Source: Devosia sp. (GTDB lineage Bacteria > Pseudomonadota > Alphaproteobacteria > Rhizobiales > Devosiaceae). Taken from it: a stretch of 64,000 nucleotides of DNA. This document shows, one piece after another, positions 20,670 to 28,918 of this stretch. The stretch covers positions 62,001 to 126,000 of the forward strand of contig NZ_JAFKHE010000024.1 in assembly GCF_017307495.1 (NCBI RefSeq), given 5' to 3'. Made by a program: the position numbers and the translations under genes. How positions within the stretch are numbered: position 1 is the first letter of the stretch; each line of letters opens with the position of its first letter. The notes under the pieces were generated by a model, which was not told the origin of the DNA, ran no database searches, and saw only the letters and a program-made list of their open reading frames with translations.

Positions 20670-20808
20670 TCCAAACCTCGGAACAGAAACAAAAAGAGGC
20701 GCGCCGCGCCTATGAATTGGCGCTGTACCTAAGGGCAAAAACCCCTGCTGTCAACGGCTCGGCGCGGGTTTTCCGGCCTTTGCCGGTTAACCGGCCGGCA
20801 AGGCACCG

Positions 20809-21315
20809 GTGCGACAATGGCACATCATGCTCAAGCCCGATTTTTCCAAGCTTGATATCCTCGTGGTCGATCCCTCGCCGCACATGGCGGCGCTCGTCGG
20901 CCAGATGCTGCGGCACATCAAGGTGCGCCGGATCGACGAGGCCCACGATTCCGACAGGGCGGCGCTGCTGCTGCAATCGCATCGTTTCGGCGCCATCATG
21001 CTGAACGACCGCTTGCTGCCGATGAACGGGCTCGCCCTGGTCAGGGCCCTGCGCCAGGCAGGCGAGGGGCTCAACCGCGACACCCCGGTGATCATGATGT
21101 CATCCGAGCCCGACGCCGCCGAGATCACCGCGGCGCGCGATGCCGGAGTCACCGAGTTCCTGCGCAAGCCGTTTGCCGCCCAGCACATCGCCAGCCGGCT
21201 GAACGCGATCATGGCGGCGCCGCGCCCCTTCGTCGAGGGCGGCGGTTTCGTCGGTCCCGACCGCCGCCGCCGCCGCGGCGACTACAAAGGCAGCGAACGC
21301 CGATCGCGGGGCTGA
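20809..21315 (+). CDS. Single-domain response regulator with basic C-terminal tail
   Basis: This protein of about 168 residues has a receiver domain: ILVVDPSPHMAALV at the start (the usual DD pair reduced to one Asp), a probable phospho-acceptor Asp in MLNDRLLPMNG with a one-residue deletion after the Pro, and the FLRKPF lysine. A tail rich in R and G follows (PDRRRRRGDYKGSERR). There is no output domain, so it probably acts through protein contacts. GTG 20809 has AAGG five bases upstream; ATG 20827 is an alternative without a clear Shine-Dalgarno. A 14-bp palindrome GCCGGTTAACCGGC (20782-20795) lies directly upstream and may be regulatory. Confidence 0.82.
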   Translation: MRQWHIMLKPDFSKLDILVVDPSPHMAALVGQMLRHIKVRRIDEAHDSDRAALLLQSHRFGAIMLNDRLLPMNGLALVRALRQAGEGLNRDTPVIMMSSEPDAAEITAARDAGVTEFLRKPFAAQHIASRLNAIMAAPRPFVEGGGFVGPDRRRRRGDYKGSERRSRG

Positions 21316-21348
21316 AGTCGCATCACCGGCCTCTCCATCATCCTCCCG

Positions 21349-21917
21349 CCTGCTCCCCTCCCCCTTGAGGGGAGGGGTTGGGGGTGGGGGTCCATCGGAG
21401 GGTCACCGCGCTACCCCCCTCGGTCCCTCCGCTCAAGGGGGTGGGAGGCCCTGCAACCTCAGAGCCTGGGGTTCAGCTCGACACCGAGACAGCCTGCTCC
21501 CCTCCCCCCTGAGGGGAGGGGTTGGGGGTGGGGGTCGGTCGGTGGATCACCGCACCACCCCCTCCCTCAGTCCCTCCCCTCAAGGGGGAGGGAGGCGCTG
21601 CAACCTCAGAGCCCGGGGTTCAACTCGACACCGAGACAGCCTGCTCCCCTCCCCCTTGGGAGGGGTTTGGGGGTGGGGGTCCATCGGTGGATCGCCGCAC
21701 CACCCCGTCCCTCGGTCCCTCCCCTCAAGGGGGAGGGAGGCGCTGCCGCCTCAGGGCCCGGGGTTCAGCTCGACACCGAGACAGCCTGCTCCCCTCCCCC
21801 TTGGGAGGGGTTTGGGGGTGGGGGTCCATCGGCGGTCACCGCACTACCCCACTCCCTTGGTCCCTCCCCTCAAGGGGGAGGGAGGCGCTGCAGCCTCACG
21901 GCCCGGGGTTCAGGTCG
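21349..21917. repeat. Four tandem copies of a ~145-bp repeat
   Basis: Units begin with CCTGCTCCCCTCCCCC at 21349, 21493, 21640 and 21785 (periods 144, 147 and 145). Each has a G/C hairpin around CCCTCCCCTCAAGGGGGAGG and ends with sequence matching the 3' end of oppF (GGCCCGGGGTTCAGCTCGA type). The last unit is the real oppF terminus. The 580-base gap between the response regulator and oppF holds only this array. Confidence 0.85.
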
Positions 21918-22903
21918 ATCTCCTGCCAGCGGATGCAGGCCACCCGCCGTCCGCCCGGCAATGTCTCGAGCGGCGGCACTTTGTCGGCGCAGCGTGCTTC
22001 GGCGAACCGGCACCGCGTCCGGAACGTGCACCCCGACGGCTGGTTGATCGGTGACGGGATCTCGCCCACGAGCCCCTCGATCGTGCGTTGCCGCGCCCGC
22101 TTGGGATCGGGGATCGGCACGGCGGTGAGCAGCGCCCGCGTATAGGGATGCTTGGGATCGTCATAGAGGTCGTCGCCGTCGGCGAGCTCGACGATCCGGC
22201 CGAGGTACAGCACAAGGATGCGGTCCGACACGTGCCGCACGACGCTGAGGTTGTGCGAGATGAAGATCAGCGTCAGCCCCAGCCGCTCCTTGAGGTCGGA
22301 GAGCAGGTTCAGGATCTGCGCCTGGATCGACACGTCGAGCGCCGACACCGGCTCGTCGCACACGATCAGCTTCGGCTCGCTGATCAGCGCCCGGGCAATG
22401 CCGATGCGCTGCGCCTGCCCGCCCGAGAACTCGTGCGGATAGCGGTTGATCATCTCGGGCAGCAGGCCCACCGCCTCCATCGTCCGGATCACCCGGTCCC
22501 GCCGCCCCTTGGCGTCGATCTCGGGCATCAGCGTCTTCAATGGGTCGGCGATGATCTCGCCCACCGTCATGCGCGGATTCAGCGACGCCAGCGGATCCTG
22601 GAAGATGATCTGCAGGTCGCGCCGCTTCTTGCGCATCTCGGCTTCGGGCAGGCGCGAAATATCCTGGCCGAGCCAGAGCACCCTGCCCTGGTCCGGCGTC
22701 AGGAGCTGCAGGATGCAGCGGCCGAGCGTCGACTTGCCGCAACCGCTCTCGCCCACGATGCCCAGCGTTTCGCCGCGCTTCACGGTGAAGCTGATGTCCT
22801 GCAGGGCCCTGAGCTCGAACGGCTTGGCGAAGAGGCCGGCCGAAATCGAGAAGTTCTTGTAGAGGTTTTCGACCTTGAGCAGGTCTTCGGTCCGGTCGAG
22901 CAT
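21896..22903 (-). CDS. oppF: Peptide ABC transporter ATP-binding protein (OppF/DppF type)
   Basis: This 335-residue ATPase has Walker A GESGCGKST (about residue 51), Walker B LIVCDEPVSALD, the ABC signature FSGGQAQRIGIARAL, and the C-terminal oligo/dipeptide domain with CTFRTRCRFAEARC (cysteines as in the Fe-S-bearing OppF/DppF tails). It powers peptide import with OppD. The ATG at 22903 overlaps the oppD TGA by one base (TGATG); longer open frame upstream is in the shadow of oppD. Last gene of the operon; its stop lies inside the tandem repeat array. Whether di- or oligopeptides are carried is not decidable. Confidence 0.92.
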   Translation of the reverse strand: MLDRTEDLLKVENLYKNFSISAGLFAKPFELRALQDISFTVKRGETLGIVGESGCGKSTLGRCILQLLTPDQGRVLWLGQDISRLPEAEMRKKRRDLQIIFQDPLASLNPRMTVGEIIADPLKTLMPEIDAKGRRDRVIRTMEAVGLLPEMINRYPHEFSGGQAQRIGIARALISEPKLIVCDEPVSALDVSIQAQILNLLSDLKERLGLTLIFISHNLSVVRHVSDRILVLYLGRIVELADGDDLYDDPKHPYTRALLTAVPIPDPKRARQRTIEGLVGEIPSPINQPSGCTFRTRCRFAEARCADKVPPLETLPGGRRVACIRWQEIDLNPGP

Positions 22904-23886
22904 CACGCGACCTCCTCGTAGTTCAACTCGCCCTGGTACCAGCACGCCTTCTCGCGCACGTCTTCCACCGGCAGCAGGGGCGGCCGCTCCTCGAAGCAGC
23001 GATCGAAGCGGAAGGCACAACGGGGATGGAAGGCGCAGCCGCGCGGCAGGTGTTCGAGGCTCGGCGGCAGCCCCTGGATCGGATCGAGCCGGGCGGCCCG
23101 CTTGTCGACATTGGGCGTCGAATGCAGCAGGCCCAGCGTATAGGGGTGGCGCGGGTCGTAGAACAGCGTGTCCGTCGGCCCCTTCTCGATGCAGCGCCCG
23201 CCATACATCACCATCATGCGATCGGCGACGCCGGCCACCACGCCGAGATCGTGCGTGATCAGCACCAGGGCCGTGCCGAAATCGTTGGTCAGGGTCTTGA
23301 ACAGGTCGAGCATCTGCGCCTGCACGGTGACATCGAGGGCCGTGGTCGGCTCGTCCGCGATCAGCACCTTGGGCCGGCACAGCAGCGCCATCGCGATCAT
23401 GACGCGCTGTCGCATGCCGCCCGATAGTTCGTGCGGATAGGCGCTGGCGCGCTTGACCGGTTCGGGAATGCCGACCCGCTCCAGCATCTCGATGACTGCC
23501 CGGTTGGCTCTTTCCCGGTCGTAGCCCTGGTGCCGGACCAGCACCTCGCCCAGTTGTGTCCGGATCCTCAGCGCGGGATTCAGCGAGGTCATCGGGTCCT
23601 GGAAGATCATGGCGATGTCCTTGCCGCGATAGCGGTCAAGCTCACCGGGGCTGAGCCCGATGAGATTGGTGTCGCCCAGCATGGCCCGGCCGGAACCTTT
23701 GCCGTTCTTGGCCAGCAATCCCATGATCGACAGGAACGCCTGGCTCTTGCCCGAGCCACTTTCCCCCACCACGGCGAGCGTCTCGCCTTCGGCGAGGGCA
23801 AAATCGAGGTCCGAGACGGCTTTCACCTCGGAATTGTGCAGCTGGAAGGTGACGTCGAGATCGTCGACGACGAGGACATCGGCCAT
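22903..23886 (-). CDS. oppD: Peptide ABC transporter ATP-binding protein (OppD/DppD type)
   Basis: This 327-residue ATPase has Walker A GESGSGKSQ (about residue 39; the final Gln replaces the usual Ser/Thr), the ABC signature LSGGMRQRVMIAMAL, Walker B VLIADEPTTALD, and the C-terminal oligopeptide domain with the cysteine-containing FHPRCAFRFDRC. The Gln after the P-loop Lys, where Ser/Thr normally helps bind Mg, is common enough in OppD-like proteins that it need not mean loss of activity. Start ATG 23886 is one base after the oppC stop region; the stop overlaps oppF. Confidence 0.93.
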   Translation of the reverse strand: MADVLVVDDLDVTFQLHNSEVKAVSDLDFALAEGETLAVVGESGSGKSQAFLSIMGLLAKNGKGSGRAMLGDTNLIGLSPGELDRYRGKDIAMIFQDPMTSLNPALRIRTQLGEVLVRHQGYDRERANRAVIEMLERVGIPEPVKRASAYPHELSGGMRQRVMIAMALLCRPKVLIADEPTTALDVTVQAQMLDLFKTLTNDFGTALVLITHDLGVVAGVADRMMVMYGGRCIEKGPTDTLFYDPRHPYTLGLLHSTPNVDKRAARLDPIQGLPPSLEHLPRGCAFHPRCAFRFDRCFEERPPLLPVEDVREKACWYQGELNYEEVA

Positions 23887-23887
23887 T

Positions 23888-24802
23888 CTAGCGGTCCTTG
23901 GGATCGAGCGCGTCGCGCAACCCGTCGCCGATATAAGAGAGGCAGACGAGCATGACGACGAGGAAGGCGGCAGGGGTGAACAGCATCCAGGGCAGCGCCT
24001 CGGCCACTGGCGCGCCGAACGAGATCAGCGTGCCGAGCGAGGTCTGCGGTTCCTGCACCCCGAGGCCGAGGTAGGAGAGGAAGCTCTCGGTGAGGATGAT
24101 TTCCGGCACGGTGAGCGTGGCGTAGATCACCACCGGGCCGGTAAGGTTAGGCACCACGTGCCGGAAGATGATGGCGAACGGACCGGCGCCGCCGGCCCGC
24201 GCCGCCTCGACGAACTCGCGCTGTTTGATGCTGAGCGTCTGGCCGCGAACGATACGCGCCATGGTCAGCCATTCGAGGCAGCCGATGCCGACGAACAGCA
24301 GCACCGGAGAGCGCCCGAAGATCACCACCAGGATGATCACGAACAGGATGTAGGGCAGCGCGTACATGATATCGACGAAGCGCATCATCACCGCGTCGAT
24401 CTTGCCGCCGAAATAGCCCGCAATGGCGCCGTAGATGATGCCGATCACCACCGAAACGACGGTGGCAACGGTCGCCACGAGCAGCGACATCTGCGTGCCC
24501 TGCAGTGTGCGGGCCAGCATGTCGCGGCCATTCTGGTCGGTGCCGAAATAGTGGCCCTTGACCCAGTCCGGCGGCTTGCGGATCGCCGACCAGTCGATCT
24601 TGTCGTAGGTCCAGGGCAGGAAGTACGGGCCAGCCAGTGCGAACAGCACCAGTGCGGCGAGCACGAAGATCGAGACGAGCGCGGCCTTGTTGCGGCTGAG
24701 CCGGCGCAAGGCGTCCTGCGTCAGCGAGCGGCCTTTGGGAGCTGCCGCAAGCGCGTCTGCATAGGCGGTGAGGGTGGCGTCCTTGCCGGTGATCCCAGCC
24801 AT
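23888..24802 (-). CDS. oppC: Peptide ABC transporter permease (OppC/DppC type)
   Basis: This 304-residue inner-membrane permease has an N-terminal OppC-N segment (LRRLSRNKAALVSIFVLAALVLFALAGPYFLPW), about six spans, and the ATPase-contact loop EFVEAARAGGAGPFAIIFRHVVPN. It forms the channel with OppB. The ATG at 24802 overlaps the oppB stop (TGATG). A much longer open frame upstream only shadows oppB and oppA. Confidence 0.93.
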   Translation of the reverse strand: MAGITGKDATLTAYADALAAAPKGRSLTQDALRRLSRNKAALVSIFVLAALVLFALAGPYFLPWTYDKIDWSAIRKPPDWVKGHYFGTDQNGRDMLARTLQGTQMSLLVATVATVVSVVIGIIYGAIAGYFGGKIDAVMMRFVDIMYALPYILFVIILVVIFGRSPVLLFVGIGCLEWLTMARIVRGQTLSIKQREFVEAARAGGAGPFAIIFRHVVPNLTGPVVIYATLTVPEIILTESFLSYLGLGVQEPQTSLGTLISFGAPVAEALPWMLFTPAAFLVVMLVCLSYIGDGLRDALDPKDR

Positions 24803-25725
24803 CAGCGGAACCTCACCTTGGGATCGAGCCAGGCGTAGACGACGTCGACGATCAGGTTGAGCGCGAGAATGATGAACACGTAGAGGATCGTCGTGCCGAG
24901 CACGACGCCATAGTCGCGGTTGAGCGCCGCGGTGATGAAGTACTTGCCGATGCCCGGCAGCGCGAACACCTGCTCGACGACCAGCGAACCGGTCAGCAGG
25001 TACGAGAGGCCCGGCCCGAGATACGAAACCACCGGGATCAGCGCTGGCTTGATGGCATGCCGCGCCAGGATCAGTCGGGCGCCGAGGCCCTTGGACCGCG
25101 CGGTGCGGATATAGTTGGTGCCGAGCACTTCGATCATCGAGCCGCGGGTCAGGCGGGCGACGCGCGCGCCATGCGGCATCGCAAGGATCAGCACAGGCAG
25201 CACCAGGTTGAGCCAGGCGCCCGGCGTATAGCCGCCCACCGGCAGCCAGTGCAGGTATACGCCGAACACCAGTTGCACCACGTTGGCCATCAAGAAGTTG
25301 GGAATGATGATCGGGATCAGCACCACGAACACCAGCAGGTAGTCGGGCCAGCGGTTCTGGTTGACCGCCGCGATGGCGCCGGCGACGAGCCCGGCCACGG
25401 TGCCCACGATGAACGCGGTAAAGCCCAGCATCAGCGTGAACGGCAGGCCGATGCCGATGAGCCGCGCGACAGTGAAGTCCTTCATCACCATCGAGGGGCC
25501 GAAATTGCCCTGCGCCACGCCCGCGACATAGCGGAAGAACTGCATCACCAGCGGTTCGTCGAGGTGATAGTAGGCGCGGATGTTCCGCAGCTGGTCGGGT
25601 GGCAGGGCCCGCTCGCCGTCGAAGGGACCGCCGGGCGCCAGGCGCAGGATGAAAAAGCATACCGTGATCGTGAGCAGCACGATCGGGATAGCCGTGAGTA
25701 CGCGCCTGAGCGCATAGCCTAGCAT
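24802..25725 (-). CDS. oppB: Peptide ABC transporter permease (OppB/DppB type)
   Basis: This 307-residue permease starts MLGYALRRVLTAIPIVLL, typical of OppB, and has about six membrane spans with the EAA-type loop NYIRTARSKGLGARLILARHAIK near residues 200-222. It pairs with OppC. It lies 108 bases after oppA; that gap holds hairpins rather than a clear U-run terminator, so transcription from oppA probably continues at reduced level. Confidence 0.93.
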   Translation of the reverse strand: MLGYALRRVLTAIPIVLLTITVCFFILRLAPGGPFDGERALPPDQLRNIRAYYHLDEPLVMQFFRYVAGVAQGNFGPSMVMKDFTVARLIGIGLPFTLMLGFTAFIVGTVAGLVAGAIAAVNQNRWPDYLLVFVVLIPIIIPNFLMANVVQLVFGVYLHWLPVGGYTPGAWLNLVLPVLILAMPHGARVARLTRGSMIEVLGTNYIRTARSKGLGARLILARHAIKPALIPVVSYLGPGLSYLLTGSLVVEQVFALPGIGKYFITAALNRDYGVVLGTTILYVFIILALNLIVDVVYAWLDPKVRFR

Positions 25726-25788
25726 CTCGTTTGTGACCTTTCCCGCCAGTGCGCGGGATCATCGCCGATAGACGGCGGAAATGGGAAT

Positions 25789-25816
25789 CGGCCGCGAAGT
25801 CCCAACTCCGCGGCCG
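25789..25816 (-). other. Hairpin between oppA and oppB (mRNA stabiliser or attenuator)
   Basis: An 8-bp perfect stem CGGCCGCG / CGCGGCCG (25789-25796 with 25809-25816), loop of 12. A second, smaller stem TCCCGC/GCGGGA is at 25741-25758. There is no U-run, so it is more likely to protect the abundant binding-protein mRNA or attenuate than to terminate fully. Confidence 0.55.
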
Positions 25817-25833
25817 CTCTCTTTCGCGAGACT

Positions 25834-27447
25834 CTACTCGGACTTGCTCATCCAGCGGACACGATTGATGTCCTTGGCATTGTCCTCGAAGCCCGTGATC
25901 TTGGGCGAAACGACGTTCTTGCTGACGTACCAGTAGATCGGGATCGCAGCGAACTGGTCCATGGCCAGCTTCTCGGCCTCGTGCAGCAGCGCGGCGCGCT
26001 TGACGAGGTCGAGTTCCTTGGAGGCCTGGTCGAGCAGGGCGTCGTACTTCGGGTCGCTGAAGCGGCCGTAGTTGTTGCCCCAGTTCATCGTGTCGCCCTG
26101 CTTCACGCCGGACTTCAGCAGGTCGAGCGTGTTGGAGGCGTCGTCGTAGTCGAGCAGCCAGCCGGCGCGACCGACGTTGAAGTCGCCGGCACGCAGCGCG
26201 TCGTAGTGCACGGCGGTCTCGGCGTTGAACAGCTCGACCTCGACGCCGATCTGCTTCCACATGTCAGCGATGGCGACGGCGATGCGCTGGTGGTTCTCGT
26301 TGGTGTTGTAGCGCAGCTGCAGCTTCAGCGGCTTGTCCGGGGTGTAGCCGGCATCCGCCATCAGCTTCTTGGCCTCCTCGACGCGCTGGTCGTAGGGCTC
26401 CTTGGACCAGTCGGGCAGGTACTGCTCGCCCTCGTAGTTGCCGGTGCCGGGCGGGACCCAGCCATAGGCCGGCAGTTCGCCGGTGCCCAGCACGTCGGGA
26501 CCGATCACGTCACGCAGCACCGAGATCGACAGGGCCTTGCGGATGTTGACGTTGTCCAGCGGCGGCTTTTCCTGGTTCAGCACGTAGTAGTAGATGCCCA
26601 GGAACGGCGCGACGTGGGCCTGGCCCGGGTAGTTGTCCTGCAGGAACTTGTACTGGTCGGCCGGGAAGTCGGTGAGGATGTCGAGTTCACCCGCGCGGTA
26701 GCGGTTGAGCGCCGCGGTCAGGTCCTCGGTATTGTCCCACTTGATCTCGTCGATCTTCAGGCTGTCCTTGCCGTAATAGGTGTCGGACTTGACGCCGCGC
26801 AGGTACGAACCGGGCACCCACTCGACCAGCTTGTAGGGGCCGTTGCCGACGATGTTCTCGGGCTGCGTCCACTGGTCGCCGAACTTCTCGATGATGTCCT
26901 TGCGGATCGGATAGGCGGTGTAGTGGGTCAGCGCGCCGATGAAATACGGCGTCGGGGATTCAAGCGTGATCTCGAGCGTCTTGTCGTCGATGGCCTTGAC
27001 GCCGAGCTGGCTGAAATCGGTGATTTCACCCGAGCCGATCTTGGCCGAATTCTTGATCGGATACTGCAGGTAGGCATAGTCGGCAGCGGTCTTGGGATCG
27101 AACAGGCGCTGGAAGGCGTCGACCCAGTTCTGCGCCACGACCGGCTGCCCGTCGCTCCACTTGGCATCGGCGCGGATCTTGAACGTGTAGACGAGGCCAT
27201 CGTCGGAAATGGTCCAGGATTCCGCCTGGCCGGGGATCGGCTGGGCATGGATGTCCTCGGCGGCCAGACCCTCGAACAGCTCGCCGACGATCCGGTTTTC
27301 CCAGTCGCCCGACGCCTTGTGCGGGTCGATCGAACCGGGCTCGCTGCCATTGCCCAGGTTCAGCGTCACGGCCTGTGCCGCGCTCGCCATGAACAGCGCT
27401 AACGCGCCGGCGGTCGCGACCGCTTTCAGGACCTGCGTTATTTTCAT
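25834..27447 (-). CDS. oppA: Periplasmic peptide-binding protein (OppA/MppA type)
   Basis: This 537-residue SBP_bac_5 family protein has a signal peptide cleaved about ASAAQA-VTLNLG (residue 26-27), followed by the family opening LGNGSEPGSIDPHKASGDWE, and the conserved GNGPYKLVEWVPG segment. It captures peptides in the periplasm for OppBCDF; the sequence is closest in style to E. coli OppA/MppA. ATG 27447 is the natural start. A palindrome matching the fad-locus operators lies 143 bases upstream at 27590-27605, hinting at shared control. Confidence 0.93.
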   Translation of the reverse strand: MKITQVLKAVATAGALALFMASAAQAVTLNLGNGSEPGSIDPHKASGDWENRIVGELFEGLAAEDIHAQPIPGQAESWTISDDGLVYTFKIRADAKWSDGQPVVAQNWVDAFQRLFDPKTAADYAYLQYPIKNSAKIGSGEITDFSQLGVKAIDDKTLEITLESPTPYFIGALTHYTAYPIRKDIIEKFGDQWTQPENIVGNGPYKLVEWVPGSYLRGVKSDTYYGKDSLKIDEIKWDNTEDLTAALNRYRAGELDILTDFPADQYKFLQDNYPGQAHVAPFLGIYYYVLNQEKPPLDNVNIRKALSISVLRDVIGPDVLGTGELPAYGWVPPGTGNYEGEQYLPDWSKEPYDQRVEEAKKLMADAGYTPDKPLKLQLRYNTNENHQRIAVAIADMWKQIGVEVELFNAETAVHYDALRAGDFNVGRAGWLLDYDDASNTLDLLKSGVKQGDTMNWGNNYGRFSDPKYDALLDQASKELDLVKRAALLHEAEKLAMDQFAAIPIYWYVSKNVVSPKITGFEDNAKDINRVRWMSKSE

Positions 27448-27589
27448 TCTTGTCCCATCTCCTATGAAAAAGACATTTCCCGACGTGCCTGGCGACTAGG
27501 ATGCCATGCCTCTATTTATCCCGACTGGTCGAAACCGTCGGATTGGGTACGGACCCTATGGCATCGGCTTTTCCGTGACAAGACGGTGA

Positions 27590-27605
27590 CTGACGTAAGC
27601 GTCAA
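27590..27605 (-). promoter_or_regulatory. Third copy of the fad-locus palindrome, upstream of oppA
   Basis: Read on the minus strand, TTGACGCTTACGTCAG is identical at 15 of 16 positions to the site at 33681-33696. It lies in the 187-base gap between the thiolase stop and the oppA start. A good -10 is not obvious here, so a role in the oppA promoter is inferred from the motif only. A short open frame across it (27586-27807, plus) is not considered a gene. Confidence 0.55.
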
Positions 27606-27634
27606 GCCGGGGGAGGCTGGGGAAAATGTGGCGC

Positions 27635-28918
27635 TCAGGCGGCTCTTTCGACCAGTGCCGCTACGCCCATGCCGCCTGCAGTGCACACCGAAATCAGCGC
27701 GCGTTGCTTGCCCGAGGTCGCCAGTGACTTGGCCGTCAGGCCGAGGATTCTGGCGCCGGTCGCCGCGAACGGATGCCCGTAGGCGAGGCTCGAACCGCGC
27801 ACGTTGATCCGATCCGGGTCGATCTCGCCCAGCGGCGTGTCGCGCCCGAGCGTCACGCGATTGTAGTCCGGGTCGCGCCAGGCCTTGAGGGTCGCCAGTA
27901 CCTGCGCCGCGAAGGCCTCGTGGATCTCGAACAGGTCGATATCGGCGAACGTCAGGTTCGAGCGCCTGAGCATCTCGCTCACGGCAATCGTCGGCGCCAT
28001 CAGCAGTCCCTCGCCGCCGGCGAAATCGTTGGCCGCCACCTGCCCCAGCGTCAGGTAGGCCAGCACGGGCAGACCGCGCGCCCGGGCCCAGTCCTCGCTG
28101 GCCAGCAGCACCGAGGCCGCTCCGTCGGTCAGCGGCGTCGAATTGGCGGCGGTCAGCGTGCCGTGCCCTGATTGCTTGTCGAAGGCCGGCTTCATCGTCG
28201 CCATCTTCTCGAGGCTGGTGTCGGCGCGCACGTTGTTGTCCTTCAGCACCCCGGCGAAGGGCACCACGAGGTCGTCGTGAAAGCCCTCGTCATAGGCGCG
28301 CGCCGCGTTCTGGTGGCTCCTGAGCGCCAGCGCATCCTGCTCCTCGCGCGAAATGTCCCATTGCCGCGCCATCAGCTCGCAATGCTGGCCCATCGAGAGG
28401 CCGGTACGCGGCTCCTGCGTCGAGGGCGCCACCGGCGTCAACTCGCCGAGGTTGAAGCCCTTGAACGCCTTGAGCTTCTCGCCAGTCGTCCGGGCCCGAC
28501 TGAGGTTAATGGCACGGTGCTGGAACTTGTCGCCGAAGACGACGGGACTGTCGGAAACCGTATCCGTTCCCGCCGCGATGGCGCTGTCGATCTCGCCGAT
28601 CGCGATCTTGGCGCCCAGCGCCAGCGCAGCCTGCAGCGAGGTCCCGCAGGCGATCTGCACGTTCGTGCCCGGCGTGCGCGGCGACAGCCCGGCATCGAGG
28701 CTGGCCTCGCGGGCGAGGTTGAAATCGCGGCTGTGGCTCAGCACGGCGCCGGCCATCACCTCGCCGATATGCTCGCCCCTGAGGTTGTATTTCTCGACCA
28801 GCCCGCCCAGCGCCGCGCCGAGCATCGTGAGGTTCCCCTCCTCGGCATAGCCCGTATAGGCGCGGGCGAAAGGGATGCGGGCCGAACCGACAATGGCGAC
28901 TTTCCTCAGTTCAGCCAT
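27635..28918 (-). CDS. Acetyl-CoA C-acyltransferase (thiolase, FadI/FadA type)
   Basis: This 427-residue thiolase performs the last, thiolytic step of beta-oxidation. Visible catalytic features: nucleophile Cys in VQIACGTSLQAAL (about residue 92), the NEAF-like EIHEAFAAQ with catalytic His, the GHPFAATGAR His, and the C-terminal Cys in SVCTAGGMGVAAL. The length (over 420) is nearer FadI than the 390-residue biosynthetic thiolases. The ATG at 28918 overlaps the fadJ TGA by one base, so it is the third gene of fadE-fadJ-thiolase. Confidence 0.92.
   Translation of the reverse strand: MAELRKVAIVGSARIPFARAYTGYAEEGNLTMLGAALGGLVEKYNLRGEHIGEVMAGAVLSHSRDFNLAREASLDAGLSPRTPGTNVQIACGTSLQAALALGAKIAIGEIDSAIAAGTDTVSDSPVVFGDKFQHRAINLSRARTTGEKLKAFKGFNLGELTPVAPSTQEPRTGLSMGQHCELMARQWDISREEQDALALRSHQNAARAYDEGFHDDLVVPFAGVLKDNNVRADTSLEKMATMKPAFDKQSGHGTLTAANSTPLTDGAASVLLASEDWARARGLPVLAYLTLGQVAANDFAGGEGLLMAPTIAVSEMLRRSNLTFADIDLFEIHEAFAAQVLATLKAWRDPDYNRVTLGRDTPLGEIDPDRINVRGSSLAYGHPFAATGARILGLTAKSLATSGKQRALISVCTAGGMGVAALVERAA

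Noticed and set aside
21349..21917. CRISPR array
   Set aside because: Units are contiguous with no spacers, about 145 bases long, and no cas gene is near.
21365..22145. Repetitive protein frames of 126 to 229 codons over the tandem array
   Set aside because: They arise because the ~145-base units lack stops in some frames; repeats of GGRRC-type peptides reflect DNA repetition, not a gene.
22903..23886. OppD inactivated by the Gln after the Walker A lysine
   Set aside because: The remaining motifs are intact and this residue varies in the OppD/DppD family, so it is not evidence of decay.
23888..26260. 790-codon frame beginning inside oppA and ending with oppC
   Set aside because: Only the part from ATG 24802 is OppC; the upstream part is an out-of-frame shadow of oppB and oppA, not a fusion.
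27586..27807. 73-codon plus-strand frame MTDVSVKPGEAG...
   Set aside because: It covers the operator and the thiolase 3' end in antisense, has no ribosome site and no family resemblance.
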